64,000 nt of DNA from Kribbella kalugense (GCF_004365875.1 NZ_SODF01000001.1:1612001-1676000); one strand, 5' to 3'. Counted from the first letter of the stretch, positions 27,608 to 37,053 are shown. The notes: generated by a model not told the origin, from the letters alone. Numbers and translations: made by a program.

Positions 27608-28492
27608 GTGACCAGGGACGAGCTGACCGAGGCGTTCGAGGCGGAGCGGAGCAAGCTGGAGGCGGTTGCCTTTCGCCTGCTGGGCTCACACAGCGAGGCC
27701 GAGGACGCGGTGCAGGAAGCCTGGATCAGGCTCGGCCGCACCGAGGGCATCGACAACCTGGGCGCATGGCTCCGGACTGTGGTGACGCGGATCTGTCTCG
27801 ACGTCCTGCGGTCGCGCAAGGTCCGTCCGGAGGACGCCACGACCCCCGACGACCTCGAGCAGACACCGGCGATACGACGTACGCCGGAGGACGAGGCGCT
27901 GGTCGCGGACTCGGTCAGCCGGGCTCTGCTCGTCGTACTCGACACGTTGGAGCCGGCCGAGCGGATCGCGTTCGTGCTGCACGACATGTTCGCCGTACCG
28001 TTCGCGCAGATCGCACCGATCGTGGAGCGGACACCGGTGGCAACCAAGAAGCTTGCGAGCCGTGCACGGCAGCGTGTGCAAGGCGCTCCGGTCGTTCCGT
28101 CGGCCGAGCTGGCCCGGCAGCGTCGAGTGGTGTCGGCGTTCCTGCATGCAGCCCAGGCAGGCGATCTGGCCGCTGTCCTCGCAGTACTCGCGCCAGACGT
28201 CGTACGACGTGTCGACGCGACCGCACTGGCTCCGGGGATGTCTGCCGAGCTTCGTGGCGCACAGGCCGTGGCAGAGGGGACGGTCGTCCTGTCCGGCCGC
28301 TCTCAGCTGGCTGAGCTCGCGTTGGTCAACGGCGAGGTCGGACTGGTGCTGGCACCGCAGGGGCGGCTGTTGCTAGCCATCACCTTCACCAGTGAGGCGG
28401 ACCGGATCACGTCGTACGACGTAGTTGCCGATCCGGACCGCCTCGCCGGGTTGCGTCTTGCTGTGCTCAGCCCGATCAGCGTGGTGCGTTGA
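27608..28492 (+). CDS. ECF41-type sigma factor with SnoaL-like C-terminal domain
   Basis: 294 residues. Sigma region 2 at about 8-75 (AFRLLGSHSEAEDAVQEAWI), region 4 at 110-165 (LEPAERIAFVLHDMFAVPF), then a SnoaL-like domain (170-294) ending in VVADPDRLAGLRL, an NPDKL-like motif. In ECF41 factors this domain replaces a separate anti-sigma factor; the usual DGGGK motif is not obvious here. GTG 27608 has GGAAAGG upstream. The 3' end overlaps the convergent ATPase gene by 17 nt. Confidence 0.85.
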   Translation: MTRDELTEAFEAERSKLEAVAFRLLGSHSEAEDAVQEAWIRLGRTEGIDNLGAWLRTVVTRICLDVLRSRKVRPEDATTPDDLEQTPAIRRTPEDEALVADSVSRALLVVLDTLEPAERIAFVLHDMFAVPFAQIAPIVERTPVATKKLASRARQRVQGAPVVPSAELARQRRVVSAFLHAAQAGDLAAVLAVLAPDVVRRVDATALAPGMSAELRGAQAVAEGTVVLSGRSQLAELALVNGEVGLVLAPQGRLLLAITFTSEADRITSYDVVADPDRLAGLRLAVLSPISVVR

Positions 28493-30005
28493 GTGCGATC
28501 GTGATCTGCTCGGACACCTTGGCTGCCAACTCCAGACCTGCGCGACGGGTAGCCGGCTGCAGGGCGGAGTGGTCCAGCGGGCCTTCGGCCGCGATGTGCA
28601 TGTCGGTCGGGATGTCGACGACGGCGGCTGCGCGGGACTCGAAGTACGGCCGGAGCTGCTTCTCGACCTCCCGGTTCACATCGCCGGGGCCGTTCGACAC
28701 CGCGATCACCGCACGGCGGATCAGCCGCTGTGCCTCGGGACCCTGGTTGTCGAGCTCCTCGAGCATCTGCACGGCGGCCGCGCAGGACAGGCTCTTCCAC
28801 TTGATCGGGATGACGAGGGCGTCGGCCGCCTTCATCGCTTCCCGCCAGTTGCTGGAGCCCTCGTTGTTACCGGTGTCGATCACCAGCACCTTGTAGAACC
28901 GGCTCAGCAACCGGTGGATCTGGTCGAAATCCTTGGCCTCGATCTGCGCGTACGTCGTGGTCGCCGACGTCAGCACGTCGTACTGACCGGACACCTGGTG
29001 GCGCAGGTACGCAGCGACGTCGCCGAGCCGGGCATCCGGCTGGGTCAGCATCATCATGGCCTGCAGCATGTCCGTGACGGTCGACCGGGAATTCGTGTCG
29101 TGCGTGCGCAGGTGCATGTTGCCGCGGAGCTCGTTGTTGTCCCAGGCGACCACACCGCCACCACGGGCCTGACCGAGCGCACCAGCGAGCAGCAGGGTGG
29201 TCGGCGTCTTGCCGGAGCCGCCCTTCGGGTTGGCCACGACGATCGTCACCGGACGCCGGAAGGCCGTCGCCGCAGTGGCACGGGCGATCCGCTCAGTGCG
29301 CTCGGTGCTGCCGGGACGCAGCTTCAGCATGCTGCGGACACCGCGCTCGGCCGGAGCCTCACGTGGCAGCGGCAGAGCCTGAATCAGGTCGTCCGTGCGG
29401 AAGGACAGGTTCTGCTGCGGCTGCGGGGCCTGCTGACCCGGGATGCCCTGCGGGAAGAAGTGCTGAGCGGCCGGGGACAGCGGCTGCTGACCTGGCTGAC
29501 CTTGAGGTGCGGGGCCGGGCTGTGGCTGACCAGCACCCTGGTCCTGGCTGAAGCCTGAGCTGTGGAACGAGGAGCCGCCGAACACAGGGCTGCCTTGTGC
29601 CGGTTCCTGAGCCGCTGCCGGGTCGGCTCCGTCCGTGGCCTGGGACTCGGTCTCGGTGGCCGGCTCGTCGTCGTACTCCTCCGGCTGGGTCCACGACGAC
29701 GCAGCGGACTCGGCGACCGGCTGCGTCCAGGACGGAGCGGGCACGCTCGGCTGCGGCTGGGTCCACGGTGCCGGCTGGTCCTCCGGCTGGGCCGCAGGGC
29801 TGGCTGGGGTGGACGACGTGGACCAGGAGTCGCCTGGGAAGTCCTGGCTGAGCGCGTCGGGCTTCTGCTCGTCCGCCTCTTCGGCAGGGTCGGCTTCGTT
29901 CGGGTCCGGCTGGGTCCAGGAGGGGGTCGGCTGCCACATTCTCCGGACCTCGGCCGCCGCCGCTTCCCGGTCCTTGTGCTGTCCGGAGTTGTGCGAGTCG
30001 GTCAC
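28476..30005 (-). CDS. ParA/MinD-like ATPase with Pro/Gln-rich N-terminal region (EspI-like)
   Basis: 509 residues. Residues 1-210 are Pro/Gln/Ser-rich and carry four WTQP repeats (PSWTQPDP, PWTQPQP, PSWTQPV, SWTQPEE). A deviant-Walker ATPase follows from about 245: VANPKGGSGKTPTTLLLAGA, a VAWDNNELRGNMHLRTHD segment and VLVIDTGNNEGSSNW. This architecture resembles EspI and related proteins of type VII secretion loci, but no ESX genes are in the window. Overlaps the sigma factor 3' end. Confidence 0.75.
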   Translation of the reverse strand: MTDSHNSGQHKDREAAAAEVRRMWQPTPSWTQPDPNEADPAEEADEQKPDALSQDFPGDSWSTSSTPASPAAQPEDQPAPWTQPQPSVPAPSWTQPVAESAASSWTQPEEYDDEPATETESQATDGADPAAAQEPAQGSPVFGGSSFHSSGFSQDQGAGQPQPGPAPQGQPGQQPLSPAAQHFFPQGIPGQQAPQPQQNLSFRTDDLIQALPLPREAPAERGVRSMLKLRPGSTERTERIARATAATAFRRPVTIVVANPKGGSGKTPTTLLLAGALGQARGGGVVAWDNNELRGNMHLRTHDTNSRSTVTDMLQAMMMLTQPDARLGDVAAYLRHQVSGQYDVLTSATTTYAQIEAKDFDQIHRLLSRFYKVLVIDTGNNEGSSNWREAMKAADALVIPIKWKSLSCAAAVQMLEELDNQGPEAQRLIRRAVIAVSNGPGDVNREVEKQLRPYFESRAAAVVDIPTDMHIAAEGPLDHSALQPATRRAGLELAAKVSEQITIALNAPR

Positions 30006-30203
30006 GACCTGGATCCCCGATTCTGTGAGAGGGGGCGGGTGGCCCCTTGAGCTGCTGGGTCGCCCGGAGGTGAGGGTCCGGGAGGCACCACTATCCCATG
30101 ACCCGGTGTCCTCACCACGTCACCACCCGGAGCGGTCCGGTGACTGTTGCCGCAACCAGTATCCAGGCTCACCAAGGCCATGCATCGTCCTGACCCGAAC
30201 AGG

Positions 30204-30869
30204 TCAGGAAGTAACCAGTCCCGCCTCGTACGCGACGATCGCGGCCTGGACCCGGTTCTTCACGCCGAGCCGCTGCAGAACGGCGCTGACGTAGGCCTTC
30301 ACGGTCCCTTCGACCAGGTACAGCCGGGCCGCGATCTCGGCGTTCGACAGCCCCGCGCCGACCAGTCCGAGTACGTCCAGCTCGCGTGGCGTCAGTACGG
30401 CGACCTGCTCCTTGGCAGCCGCCGCCCGCGCCATCGCACCGCCACCGGACCCGGCACCCAGCTCAGCGATCACCCGCTGCGCCACTCGAGGAGACAGGTA
30501 CGCCGCACCGTCCGCAACGGCCTTCAGCCCGGCGATGAGCTCACGCGGGTCGCCTGACTTCAGCAGGAACCCACTCGCGCCGTCGCCGAGCGCACGGGCG
30601 ATGTAGGCGTCCTCCGAGAAGGTGGTGAGGATGACGACGGCCGTCTCCGGCACCGTCCTGCGGATCTCCGCACCGGCAGCCAGTCCGTCCATCCGGGGCA
30701 TCCTGATGTCCAGTACGGCGACATCCGGCCGGTGCCGCCGTACCGCGTCGACGGCTTCGACACCGTCGGCCGCCTCGGCAACGACCTCGATCTCGTCGTC
30801 GGTACCGAGGATCGCGCGGACTCCGGCCCGCACCATCGCCTCGTCGTCGGCGAGCATCACCCTGATCAT
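30204..30869 (-). CDS. NarL/FixJ-family response regulator
   Basis: 221 residues. Receiver domain with DD acidic pair (LADDEAMVRAG), phospho-acceptor Asp in VAVLDIRMPRMDG, Thr in ILTTF and Lys in LLKSGD. LuxR-type HTH at 155-215 (LTPRELDVLGLVGAGLSNAE). ATG 30869 has GGAGGGGACC upstream and overlaps the kinase stop (ATGA), making a kinase-regulator operon. An inverted repeat CCTGACC/GGTCAGG (30188-30207) sits at its 3' end. Confidence 0.9.
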   Translation of the reverse strand: MIRVMLADDEAMVRAGVRAILGTDDEIEVVAEAADGVEAVDAVRRHRPDVAVLDIRMPRMDGLAAGAEIRRTVPETAVVILTTFSEDAYIARALGDGASGFLLKSGDPRELIAGLKAVADGAAYLSPRVAQRVIAELGAGSGGGAMARAAAAKEQVAVLTPRELDVLGLVGAGLSNAEIAARLYLVEGTVKAYVSAVLQRLGVKNRVQAAIVAYEAGLVTS

Positions 30870-32422
30870 CCGGTCCCCTCCGGGGTTGGTGCGACGGACC
30901 CGCTCGCCACGACCTCTTTGGCGACCAGCGTGCCGTTCGCGAAGCACAGGCGGTACACGTAGTTGCTGGTGAACGGCGCAGCCGGCCGGTAGTACTGACA
31001 GCTCCAGCCGGCCGGTGGGTTGTACCCCTCCCCTGGCGGGTCGATCATCTGCATCCGTGGCAGGACCTTCGCCACGTCGGCCTCGGACTGCCCGATCGTC
31101 AGTGCGTCGTACTGCGTGGGTCGCAGGATCGCGCTGTAGCCCGCGACGAGGTAGTAGCCAAGGGCAACCGCACCGACGACCGCACCAAGTAGCAAAGGCG
31201 CGGCGATCGCGGTGATGAGTCCGCGCTGCGCACTCCGTCGTACCGTGGCCCGCTCGACCGCAGCAGTCGGAGGCTCTGGCCTACCGCCGGCGCGAGGCAT
31301 CGTCGCCGTCAGCTGGAACCCACCACCTGGCCGCGGACCGGCAGTGAGCGATCCACCTGCCAGACGGACCCGTTCCCGCAGACCGTCCAGTCCTCGACCA
31401 CCTGATGGCGCAGCCACCGGTCGACTGGCTCCAGTGTCCACCACGTCCACCCGTACGTCGTCCTCGTGCGAGGTCACCGTGACCGTCACGGCTGCGCCGG
31501 GTGCGTGTTTGCTCGCGTTGGTCAACGACTCCTGGACCACGCGGTGTACGGCGCGGTCCACCATCGGCGCCAGCTCGCCGTCGACCTCCTCGGTCAGCTG
31601 CACGGCCAGACCGGACGCTGCCGCTCGCTCCACCAGGGCTTGGACGGTTTCGTCGTGCGGCATCGTCGGTGCGTCCTGTTCACGAAGTACGCCGACGATC
31701 TGGCCGAGCCGTTCGGTCGCAGTGGCTGCTGACTCGCGCAAGTCACTTGCGGCTCGGCGGTGCTCCTCTGGCAGGGACGGGTCGAGCTCGAGAGCCGCTG
31801 CGCGCAATGCGAGCAGGCTGAGCTCGTGACCGACCGAGTCGTGCATGTCCTCGGCGATCCGCGACCGCTCCCGCAGCCGCTCCTGGTCGATCTCCATCCG
31901 CTGCTCGCGTTCGATCCGCTCGGCCCGCTCCCAGCCCGCCGTTGCCAGCAACGCCTGCTGCGCGCGGTACCTGCCGATCAGCCAGGGCAGCACGACCAGC
32001 AGCAGAGCGAGCAGGAGCATCAGCAACCACGTCAGAACCGCTTCGGTGGCCCGCGCTCCCCTCCGCACGGTCAGGGCGAGGATCAGCATCCCGAGTAGCG
32101 ACCAGCTGCAGACCAGGACGAAGTGCTTGAGCTGTGTCTCCCGTCGACCGGCCAGGTAGCTCAGCAGACTGATCGCCGGAACGAGCGCGATCTGCACGCC
32201 GTTCGTCGTACCGAGCGCCAAGGCGACGATGACGATCTCTGCCCAGGCCACCGCGGCCAACGTCACCAGCGGCCACCGACGCCGCGCGACAACGGCAAAC
32301 GCCAGTACGGCGATGCAGGCCGCGCGGAACCAGTACGGGTCGTGCCGCGCGCCGCTCTCGGCGAGCACCAGGAAGCTCAAGGCGGCCCACAGACCCACGT
32401 CCCCCAGGCGCCGCCACGTCAT
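30866..32422 (-). CDS. Sensor histidine kinase with extra C-terminal TM and extracytoplasmic domain
   Basis: 518 residues. Five or six N-terminal TM helices, a coiled coil (about 165-190), HisKA_3 with SRIAEDMHDSVGHELSLLAL (His), and HATPase with ESLTNASKHAPGAA and GGRGLDGLRERV. Unusually, a further TM helix (about 415-435) and about 80 residues follow: TIGQSEADVAKVLPRMQMID, CQYYR and YRLCFANGTLVAKEVV. This tail looks like a BLIP/SmpA-type fold with a Cys pair. TAGCGT lies 7 nt before ATG, a leaderless start. Confidence 0.87.
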   Translation of the reverse strand: MTWRRLGDVGLWAALSFLVLAESGARHDPYWFRAACIAVLAFAVVARRRWPLVTLAAVAWAEIVIVALALGTTNGVQIALVPAISLLSYLAGRRETQLKHFVLVCSWSLLGMLILALTVRRGARATEAVLTWLLMLLLALLLVVLPWLIGRYRAQQALLATAGWERAERIEREQRMEIDQERLRERSRIAEDMHDSVGHELSLLALRAAALELDPSLPEEHRRAASDLRESAATATERLGQIVGVLREQDAPTMPHDETVQALVERAAASGLAVQLTEEVDGELAPMVDRAVHRVVQESLTNASKHAPGAAVTVTVTSHEDDVRVDVVDTGASRPVAAPSGGRGLDGLRERVRLAGGSLTAGPRPGGGFQLTATMPRAGGRPEPPTAAVERATVRRSAQRGLITAIAAPLLLGAVVGAVALGYYLVAGYSAILRPTQYDALTIGQSEADVAKVLPRMQMIDPPGEGYNPPAGWSCQYYRPAAPFTSNYVYRLCFANGTLVAKEVVASGSVAPTPEGTG

Positions 32423-32432
32423 GCCACTGACG

Positions 32433-33542
32433 CTACACAGTCGGGTGCCGGTCGCCGTACTGCCGAAAGTCAGGTGCTGGTTCGACTATCTCGAATGGGA
32501 CGAGCGACAGGTTCGGCACCGGTTCGCCACGCAGCTGGGCGAGCAACAGGTCGACTGCGCGGCGGCCCATTTCTGCCTGGTTCTGCCGGACATGCAGGTA
32601 CGGCGGTCCGCCGATGGAGTCTCCCGGTGAGTCGAAGCACGCGACCACGCGGTCACCTCCCAGCACCCGGTCGACCATCCGGGCCAGGTTGTACTCACAG
32701 GCGAAGTACGCCGTCACCTCGGGCATGCGGTCGCGGAACATGCGGATGACGTCCAGGTCCGCCCGCACGCTCTCCGTGGTCGTCGAACCGGGCAGGGTGC
32801 TCCGCAGGTCGGTCAGCTCGTACGGCTGCCCGCCGCCGGCGAAAGCAGCACGAAACCCTTCCAAGCGGTCCTCGATGGAGGACGTGTTGACCGGTGGTGG
32901 CGAGACGAACGCGATGTGTTCATGACCCTGGTCGAGAAGCCGCGTGGTCAGTGCACGCGCTGCTGCCACGTTGTCCGTGTGTACGGCGGCTACTGGGATG
33001 CCGGAGAGGTGGCGATCGACCAGGACCACCGGGAACCCGTCGAGTACCTGTCGGAGCAGGCTGGCGTTGTAGAAGTCACCGTGGACCGGGAAGACGATCA
33101 GGCCGTCCACGGTCGCCACGAGTGAGTCGACGGCCTTCTCCTCGTCGGACTGACGCCCATGGGTACGCCGTACGACCAGGTGGGCGCCGTACTCCGCGCA
33201 GCGCTCCTCGATCGCGTTGAGGAGGTCCAGCCCGTACGCCTCGGACATGTCCGGGACGATGAGCGCTATCGAGCTGGCGTCCCGTCGCGGGGCCGGGCGG
33301 AGCGGCACGGACAGATCGGTGAGGTCTGGCAGGCGCCGTACGACGAAGGTGCCCTTGCCGCGGATGCGCTCCACCAGACCGGCTTCACGCAGTACCTCCA
33401 AGGCGCGCTTGGAGGTGATCCGGCTGACCGAGAACTGGGCCGCCAGCTCCATCTCGGACGGCACCCGGTCACCGGGCCGCAGAGCACCACGCCGCAGCTG
33501 CTCCAGCACGTGAGCGCAAATCCGCTCGTACAGCAGTGCCAC
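32433..33542 (-). CDS. GntR-family regulator with LacI-type sugar-binding domain
   Basis: 369 residues. GntR winged helix at 1-70 (RPGDRVPSEMELAAQFSVSR, VERIRGKGTFV), then a periplasmic-binding-protein-like effector domain (SIALIVPDMSEAYGLDLLNA, LTTRLLDQGHEHIAFVSPPP), the architecture of AraR-type regulators. GTG 33542 is chosen because AGGGGA is six bases upstream; ATG 33578 is an alternative adding 12 residues. Divergent from a broken SDR gene; a sugar effector is inferred. Confidence 0.83.
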   Translation of the reverse strand: MALLYERICAHVLEQLRRGALRPGDRVPSEMELAAQFSVSRITSKRALEVLREAGLVERIRGKGTFVVRRLPDLTDLSVPLRPAPRRDASSIALIVPDMSEAYGLDLLNAIEERCAEYGAHLVVRRTHGRQSDEEKAVDSLVATVDGLIVFPVHGDFYNASLLRQVLDGFPVVLVDRHLSGIPVAAVHTDNVAAARALTTRLLDQGHEHIAFVSPPPVNTSSIEDRLEGFRAAFAGGGQPYELTDLRSTLPGSTTTESVRADLDVIRMFRDRMPEVTAYFACEYNLARMVDRVLGGDRVVACFDSPGDSIGGPPYLHVRQNQAEMGRRAVDLLLAQLRGEPVPNLSLVPFEIVEPAPDFRQYGDRHPTV

Positions 33543-33615
33543 AGCATCTCCCCTCGCTTGGTTGACATATCCAATCATCCCCGGACTGTCGGTAGGGCGT
33601 GGCAGCCTGCGGGAC

Positions 33616-33992
33616 ATGGACATCGCAGGGAAAGTCGCAGTCGTCACCGGAGCCGCGGTCGGCATCGGCCGCGGCATCGCCCAGCGCCTGGCCGCGGCGG
33701 GTGCGCCGGTGGTGGTCGCGGACCTCGACGCGGCCGGCGGTGAGCGTACGGCGGAGCTGATCGGCGGGTCGGCGCGCTTCGTCCAGGTCGATCTTCGGGA
33801 CGACGACGCGGTCGCCGAGCTGATGTCATGCCAACCGCAGATCCTGGTCAACAACGCGGGCGGTGGGCCGGCGTTGGTGCCGCTCGAGTCAGTGACGTCC
33901 GCTTCGTCGAGGACGAGACGCTCACGGGTCGAGTAATGCTGGTTAACCGCGAGCAGGATCCGCGTCTGCTAGTCACGACCCCCGCGGACTGA
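33616..33992 (+). pseudogene. SDR oxidoreductase gene with internal deletion
   Basis: The first 92 or so codons read as an SDR N terminus: KVAVVTGAAVGIGRGIAQRL, then ILVNNAGGGPALVPLESV. Near 33892 the frame shifts by two, and from 33894 another frame gives DVRFVEDETLTGRVMLVN, a normal SDR C terminus ending at 33992. The middle, with the catalytic Ser-Tyr-Lys (roughly 120-140 residues), is missing. It lies divergent to the GntR gene. Confidence 0.75.
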
Positions 33993-34004
33993 CAACATTC
34001 CGCC

Positions 34005-35465
34005 ATGACCCGCCCTCCGGTGAACGCGTTCGCGGCTCGGCCCGTTGTGGGTGTGGCGGTGCTGGCCGGGGCCGTGCTGACGGCGCTCTCCGGCCGCTAC
34101 GGCTACCACCGCGACGAGCTCTACTTCCTGGTCGCCGGTCGGCACCTCAACTGGGGGTACGTCGACCAGCCGCCGCTGACCCCGTTGATCACCCGCGTCT
34201 CGACCACGATCTTCGGCGACACCGTGATGGGTCTGCGGGTGCTCTCGACACTGAGCAGCGTCGCCACGATCATCGTCGTCGCGCTGATCGCCCGCGAGTT
34301 CGGCAGCGCCCGGCGCGGTCAGGTCGTCGCCGCGATCTGCGCCGCGGTGTCGGGCTTCGTACTCGGAGTCGGTCACATGGTGTCCACGGCGACGTACGAC
34401 CTGCTCGCCTGGATGCTGATCGGACTGTTCGCGGTCAAGCTGTTGCGGACCGGCGACGGACGGTGGTGGCTCGCGCTCGGCCTGACCGCCGGGATCGCCT
34501 TGGAGAACAAGTACCTCGTCGTACTGCCGATCGGCGCATTACTCGTCTCGCTCCTGATCGTCGGGCCGCGCGAGGTACTGCGTTCATGGTGGCTGCTCGC
34601 CGGCGTCGCCGTGGCCGGGGTGATCGCGTTCCCGAACGTGCTGTGGCAGTTCCAGCACGGATGGCCGCAGCTGACGGTTGCCGGCGGCATCAGTCAGGAC
34701 GACGGCACCGAGAACCGCATCATGTTCATCCCACTCCAGATCCTCCAGCTGTCGCCGTTCCTCTTGCCTGTATGGGTGGCCGGCTTCTTCCGGCTCTGGC
34801 GACAACCGTGGGCCCGCTCGATCGCCCTCGCCTATCCGGTCCTCTGCGTCGTGGTCCTGGCCGTCGGCGGCAAGTCGTACTACGCCTTGCCCCTGCTGCT
34901 CGTCCTCGTCGCGGCCGGCTGCGAACCGATGCTGAATTGGATCGACCGTCACCGGGTCCGAGCCGTCATCACCCTCGTCCTGACGGCTTTGACTTCGGCC
35001 CTCTTCACCCTGCCGATCCTCCCCGCCGCGGCCGCCGACTTCGTCATCCCGGTCAACAAGGAACAAGGCGAACAGATCGGCTGGCCGGCGTTCGTCGGTC
35101 AGGTCGCGACTGCCTGGTCCCAGATCCCGCCCGACCAACGGTCGACCGCGACAATCTTCGCCGGCAACTACGGCGAGGCCGGCGCGCTTGTCCGCTACGG
35201 ACCTTCGCACGACCTGCCATCGGCGTACTCCAGCCACATGAGCTTCGCCGACTGGAACCGCCCGCCTGACACCAACACCGGCCCAGTCCTGCTGGTCGAA
35301 CTCCAACGAACCCCGATCTTCGAGTCCCACTTCCAGAACTGCCACCAGGTCGGGACGATCAACGCGATCGTCTCCAACGACGAGGACGGCACTGCTCTGG
35401 TGTTGTGCGACAGGACCGCGGAGCCCTGGTCCACTGTGTGGCCGAAGCTCAGGCAGTACTACTGA
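34005..35465 (+). CDS. Glycosyltransferase family 39-like membrane protein
   Basis: 486 residues with about ten TM helices. The first loop has YGYHRDELYFLVAGRHLNWG followed by YVDQPPLTPLITR, the Asp/Glu-containing pattern of ArnT/PMT-type lipid-phosphate-sugar transferases. It probably transfers sugar from a polyprenyl donor outside the membrane; the acceptor is unknown. A soluble C-terminal domain (about 360-486) has several Cys. Starts 12 nt after the SDR remnant. Confidence 0.82.
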   Translation: MTRPPVNAFAARPVVGVAVLAGAVLTALSGRYGYHRDELYFLVAGRHLNWGYVDQPPLTPLITRVSTTIFGDTVMGLRVLSTLSSVATIIVVALIAREFGSARRGQVVAAICAAVSGFVLGVGHMVSTATYDLLAWMLIGLFAVKLLRTGDGRWWLALGLTAGIALENKYLVVLPIGALLVSLLIVGPREVLRSWWLLAGVAVAGVIAFPNVLWQFQHGWPQLTVAGGISQDDGTENRIMFIPLQILQLSPFLLPVWVAGFFRLWRQPWARSIALAYPVLCVVVLAVGGKSYYALPLLLVLVAAGCEPMLNWIDRHRVRAVITLVLTALTSALFTLPILPAAAADFVIPVNKEQGEQIGWPAFVGQVATAWSQIPPDQRSTATIFAGNYGEAGALVRYGPSHDLPSAYSSHMSFADWNRPPDTNTGPVLLVELQRTPIFESHFQNCHQVGTINAIVSNDEDGTALVLCDRTAEPWSTVWPKLRQYY

Positions 35466-35483
35466 TGGCCTTACGGTTGGACG

Positions 35484-36092
35484 ATGCCTGACCTGGTGGA
35501 CATCCCAGCCGGCCTCCTGTTCCTGCGTGACGATCGCCTCGGCACCCGCTGGCATGTCAACGTGCCCGCGTTCCGCCTGGCCCGCTACCCGCTGGCAGGG
35601 CCTGGTGGTCTGCCACTGACCGGCCTCAGCTGGTACGACGCCGTTGCCCTATGCAACGAGTTGTCCGTCGAGGACGGTCTGGCTGTCGCTTACGCGATCG
35701 ACAGCGAGGAGGTCAGTTGCGACTGGTCCGCTGCTGGTTACCGGTTGCCGACCGAGGCCGAGTGGCAGTACGCGTGCACCGGCGGCACACCGGCGTACCG
35801 CTATGGGCCGATCGACGAGATCGCCTGGTACGACGGGAATTCCGGCGGTCGGCCGCATCCCGTCGGCCGGAAGGCGCCCAACGCGTGGGGACTGCACGAC
35901 ATGCTCGGCAATGTGTGGGAATGGTGCTGGGACCTCTACGATCCCGCGACGTACGGCTCGTACCGAATCTTCCGCGGCGGAGGCTTCGCCGACCCGGAAC
36001 GTTCCGTCGGCTCGACTGTCCGGCGTCGGTCCCATCCCACGTTCGCGATCGAGGATCTTGGCTTGCGGTTGGCCCAGACTCTTATGGCTTGA
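35484..36092 (+). CDS. SUMF1/formylglycine-generating-enzyme family protein
   Basis: 202 residues, shorter than true FGE (about 300). The family core is clear: GLSWYDAVALCNELS, GYRLPTEAEWQYACTGGTP, GLHDMLGNVWEWCWDLY and FRGGGFADPERSVGSTVRRR. The paired Cys of FGE were not located, so a formylglycine role is not supported. TACGGT (35472-35477) is 6 nt before ATG, a leaderless start. Overlaps the convergent oxidoreductase by 11 nt. Confidence 0.83.
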   Translation: MPDLVDIPAGLLFLRDDRLGTRWHVNVPAFRLARYPLAGPGGLPLTGLSWYDAVALCNELSVEDGLAVAYAIDSEEVSCDWSAAGYRLPTEAEWQYACTGGTPAYRYGPIDEIAWYDGNSGGRPHPVGRKAPNAWGLHDMLGNVWEWCWDLYDPATYGSYRIFRGGGFADPERSVGSTVRRRSHPTFAIEDLGLRLAQTLMA

Positions 36093-37053
36093 GTGCGAGC
36101 TTGCCGATCGTGGTGCCGGCTTCCAGTTCCGCGAGTACCTTCGGGCCGTCGGCCAGGTCGTAGACCGTCGGCGTGCCGGGCGGGTACACGCCGACCTCGA
36201 TGAGCTTGCCGAGCTCGGCCATCACCTCGGCGAACATCTCCGGCGCGTGCCGAATCAGCGTCGTGAGATGGTTCCCGATCACCTGCACCGGGTGCTTGAA
36301 GTTCAACTCCCAGTTGCTGATCGACGACGCGCCACCCGCCACGCCGATGACGATCACCTTCCCCGTCACCCGCCGTGCGACCTCCACGCTCTTCCGGAAC
36401 GTCTCGCCACCCACGGACTCCAGCACGACATCGACGCCCCGCCCGTCGGTCAACCGCAGTACCTCCGCGACCAGATCCGCGGTTCGGTAGTCGATCACCT
36501 GATCCGCCCCAAGCCGCCGTACAACCTCATGCTTCGAAGCCGACGCGGTCCCGATCACCGTGGCCCCGTAGTACTTCGCAATCCGCACCGCAGCCTGCCC
36601 CACCCCACCAGCCGCCGCGTGAACCAGCACCGTCTCCCCCGCACTCAACCGCCCCAACCACCGCAGCGAGGCGAGCGCAGTAGCCCAGTTCAAAACCAGC
36701 CCAAGCGCCTCCTCATCCCGCCACCCCGCCGGCACCGCAACAACCCCATCCGCCCCCATCACCACATACTCCGCAAACGCACCGGCCCCAGTCCCAATGA
36801 CGTGATCCCCCACCGCCCAGCCGCTCACCCCATCCCCCACCGCAACAACTTCCCCCGCAGCCTCAAACCCAGCCAAATACGGCGGCCGAGGCCCACCGTC
36901 ATACGTCCCCCGACCTTGCATCACATCCGCAAAATTCACCCCCGCAGCCCCCACCCGAACCAACACTTCCCCCACCCCAGCCACCGGCACCCCCACCTCC
37001 ACCAACCGCATCTCCCCCGCCCCACCCCAGCCCTCCTGCACCAAACCCCGCAC
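36082..37053 (-). CDS. NADPH:quinone oxidoreductase (MDR, zinc-free type)
   Basis: 323 residues. N-terminal GroES-like domain with GAAGVNFADVMQGRGTYDGG, Rossmann motif VHAAAGGVGQAAVRIAKYYG and IDYRT; no structural-zinc Cys cluster. It should reduce quinones or enones with NADPH. The 5' third is strikingly G/T-rich on the coding strand (GGG, GTG, TTG, GGT codons) compared with the rest of the gene. Confidence 0.85.
   Translation of the reverse strand: MRGLVQEGWGGAGEMRLVEVGVPVAGVGEVLVRVGAAGVNFADVMQGRGTYDGGPRPPYLAGFEAAGEVVAVGDGVSGWAVGDHVIGTGAGAFAEYVVMGADGVVAVPAGWRDEEALGLVLNWATALASLRWLGRLSAGETVLVHAAAGGVGQAAVRIAKYYGATVIGTASASKHEVVRRLGADQVIDYRTADLVAEVLRLTDGRGVDVVLESVGGETFRKSVEVARRVTGKVIVIGVAGGASSISNWELNFKHPVQVIGNHLTTLIRHAPEMFAEVMAELGKLIEVGVYPPGTPTVYDLADGPKVLAELEAGTTIGKLALKP

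Noticed and set aside
30188..30207. Terminator at the end of the response regulator gene
   Set aside because: A 7-bp CCTGACC/GGTCAGG repeat is present but has no T run on either strand; left as an unassigned inverted repeat.
33558..33574. TTGG-N9-CCAA repeat between the GntR gene and the SDR remnant
   Set aside because: Arms are only 4 bp; too weak to call an operator without comparison.
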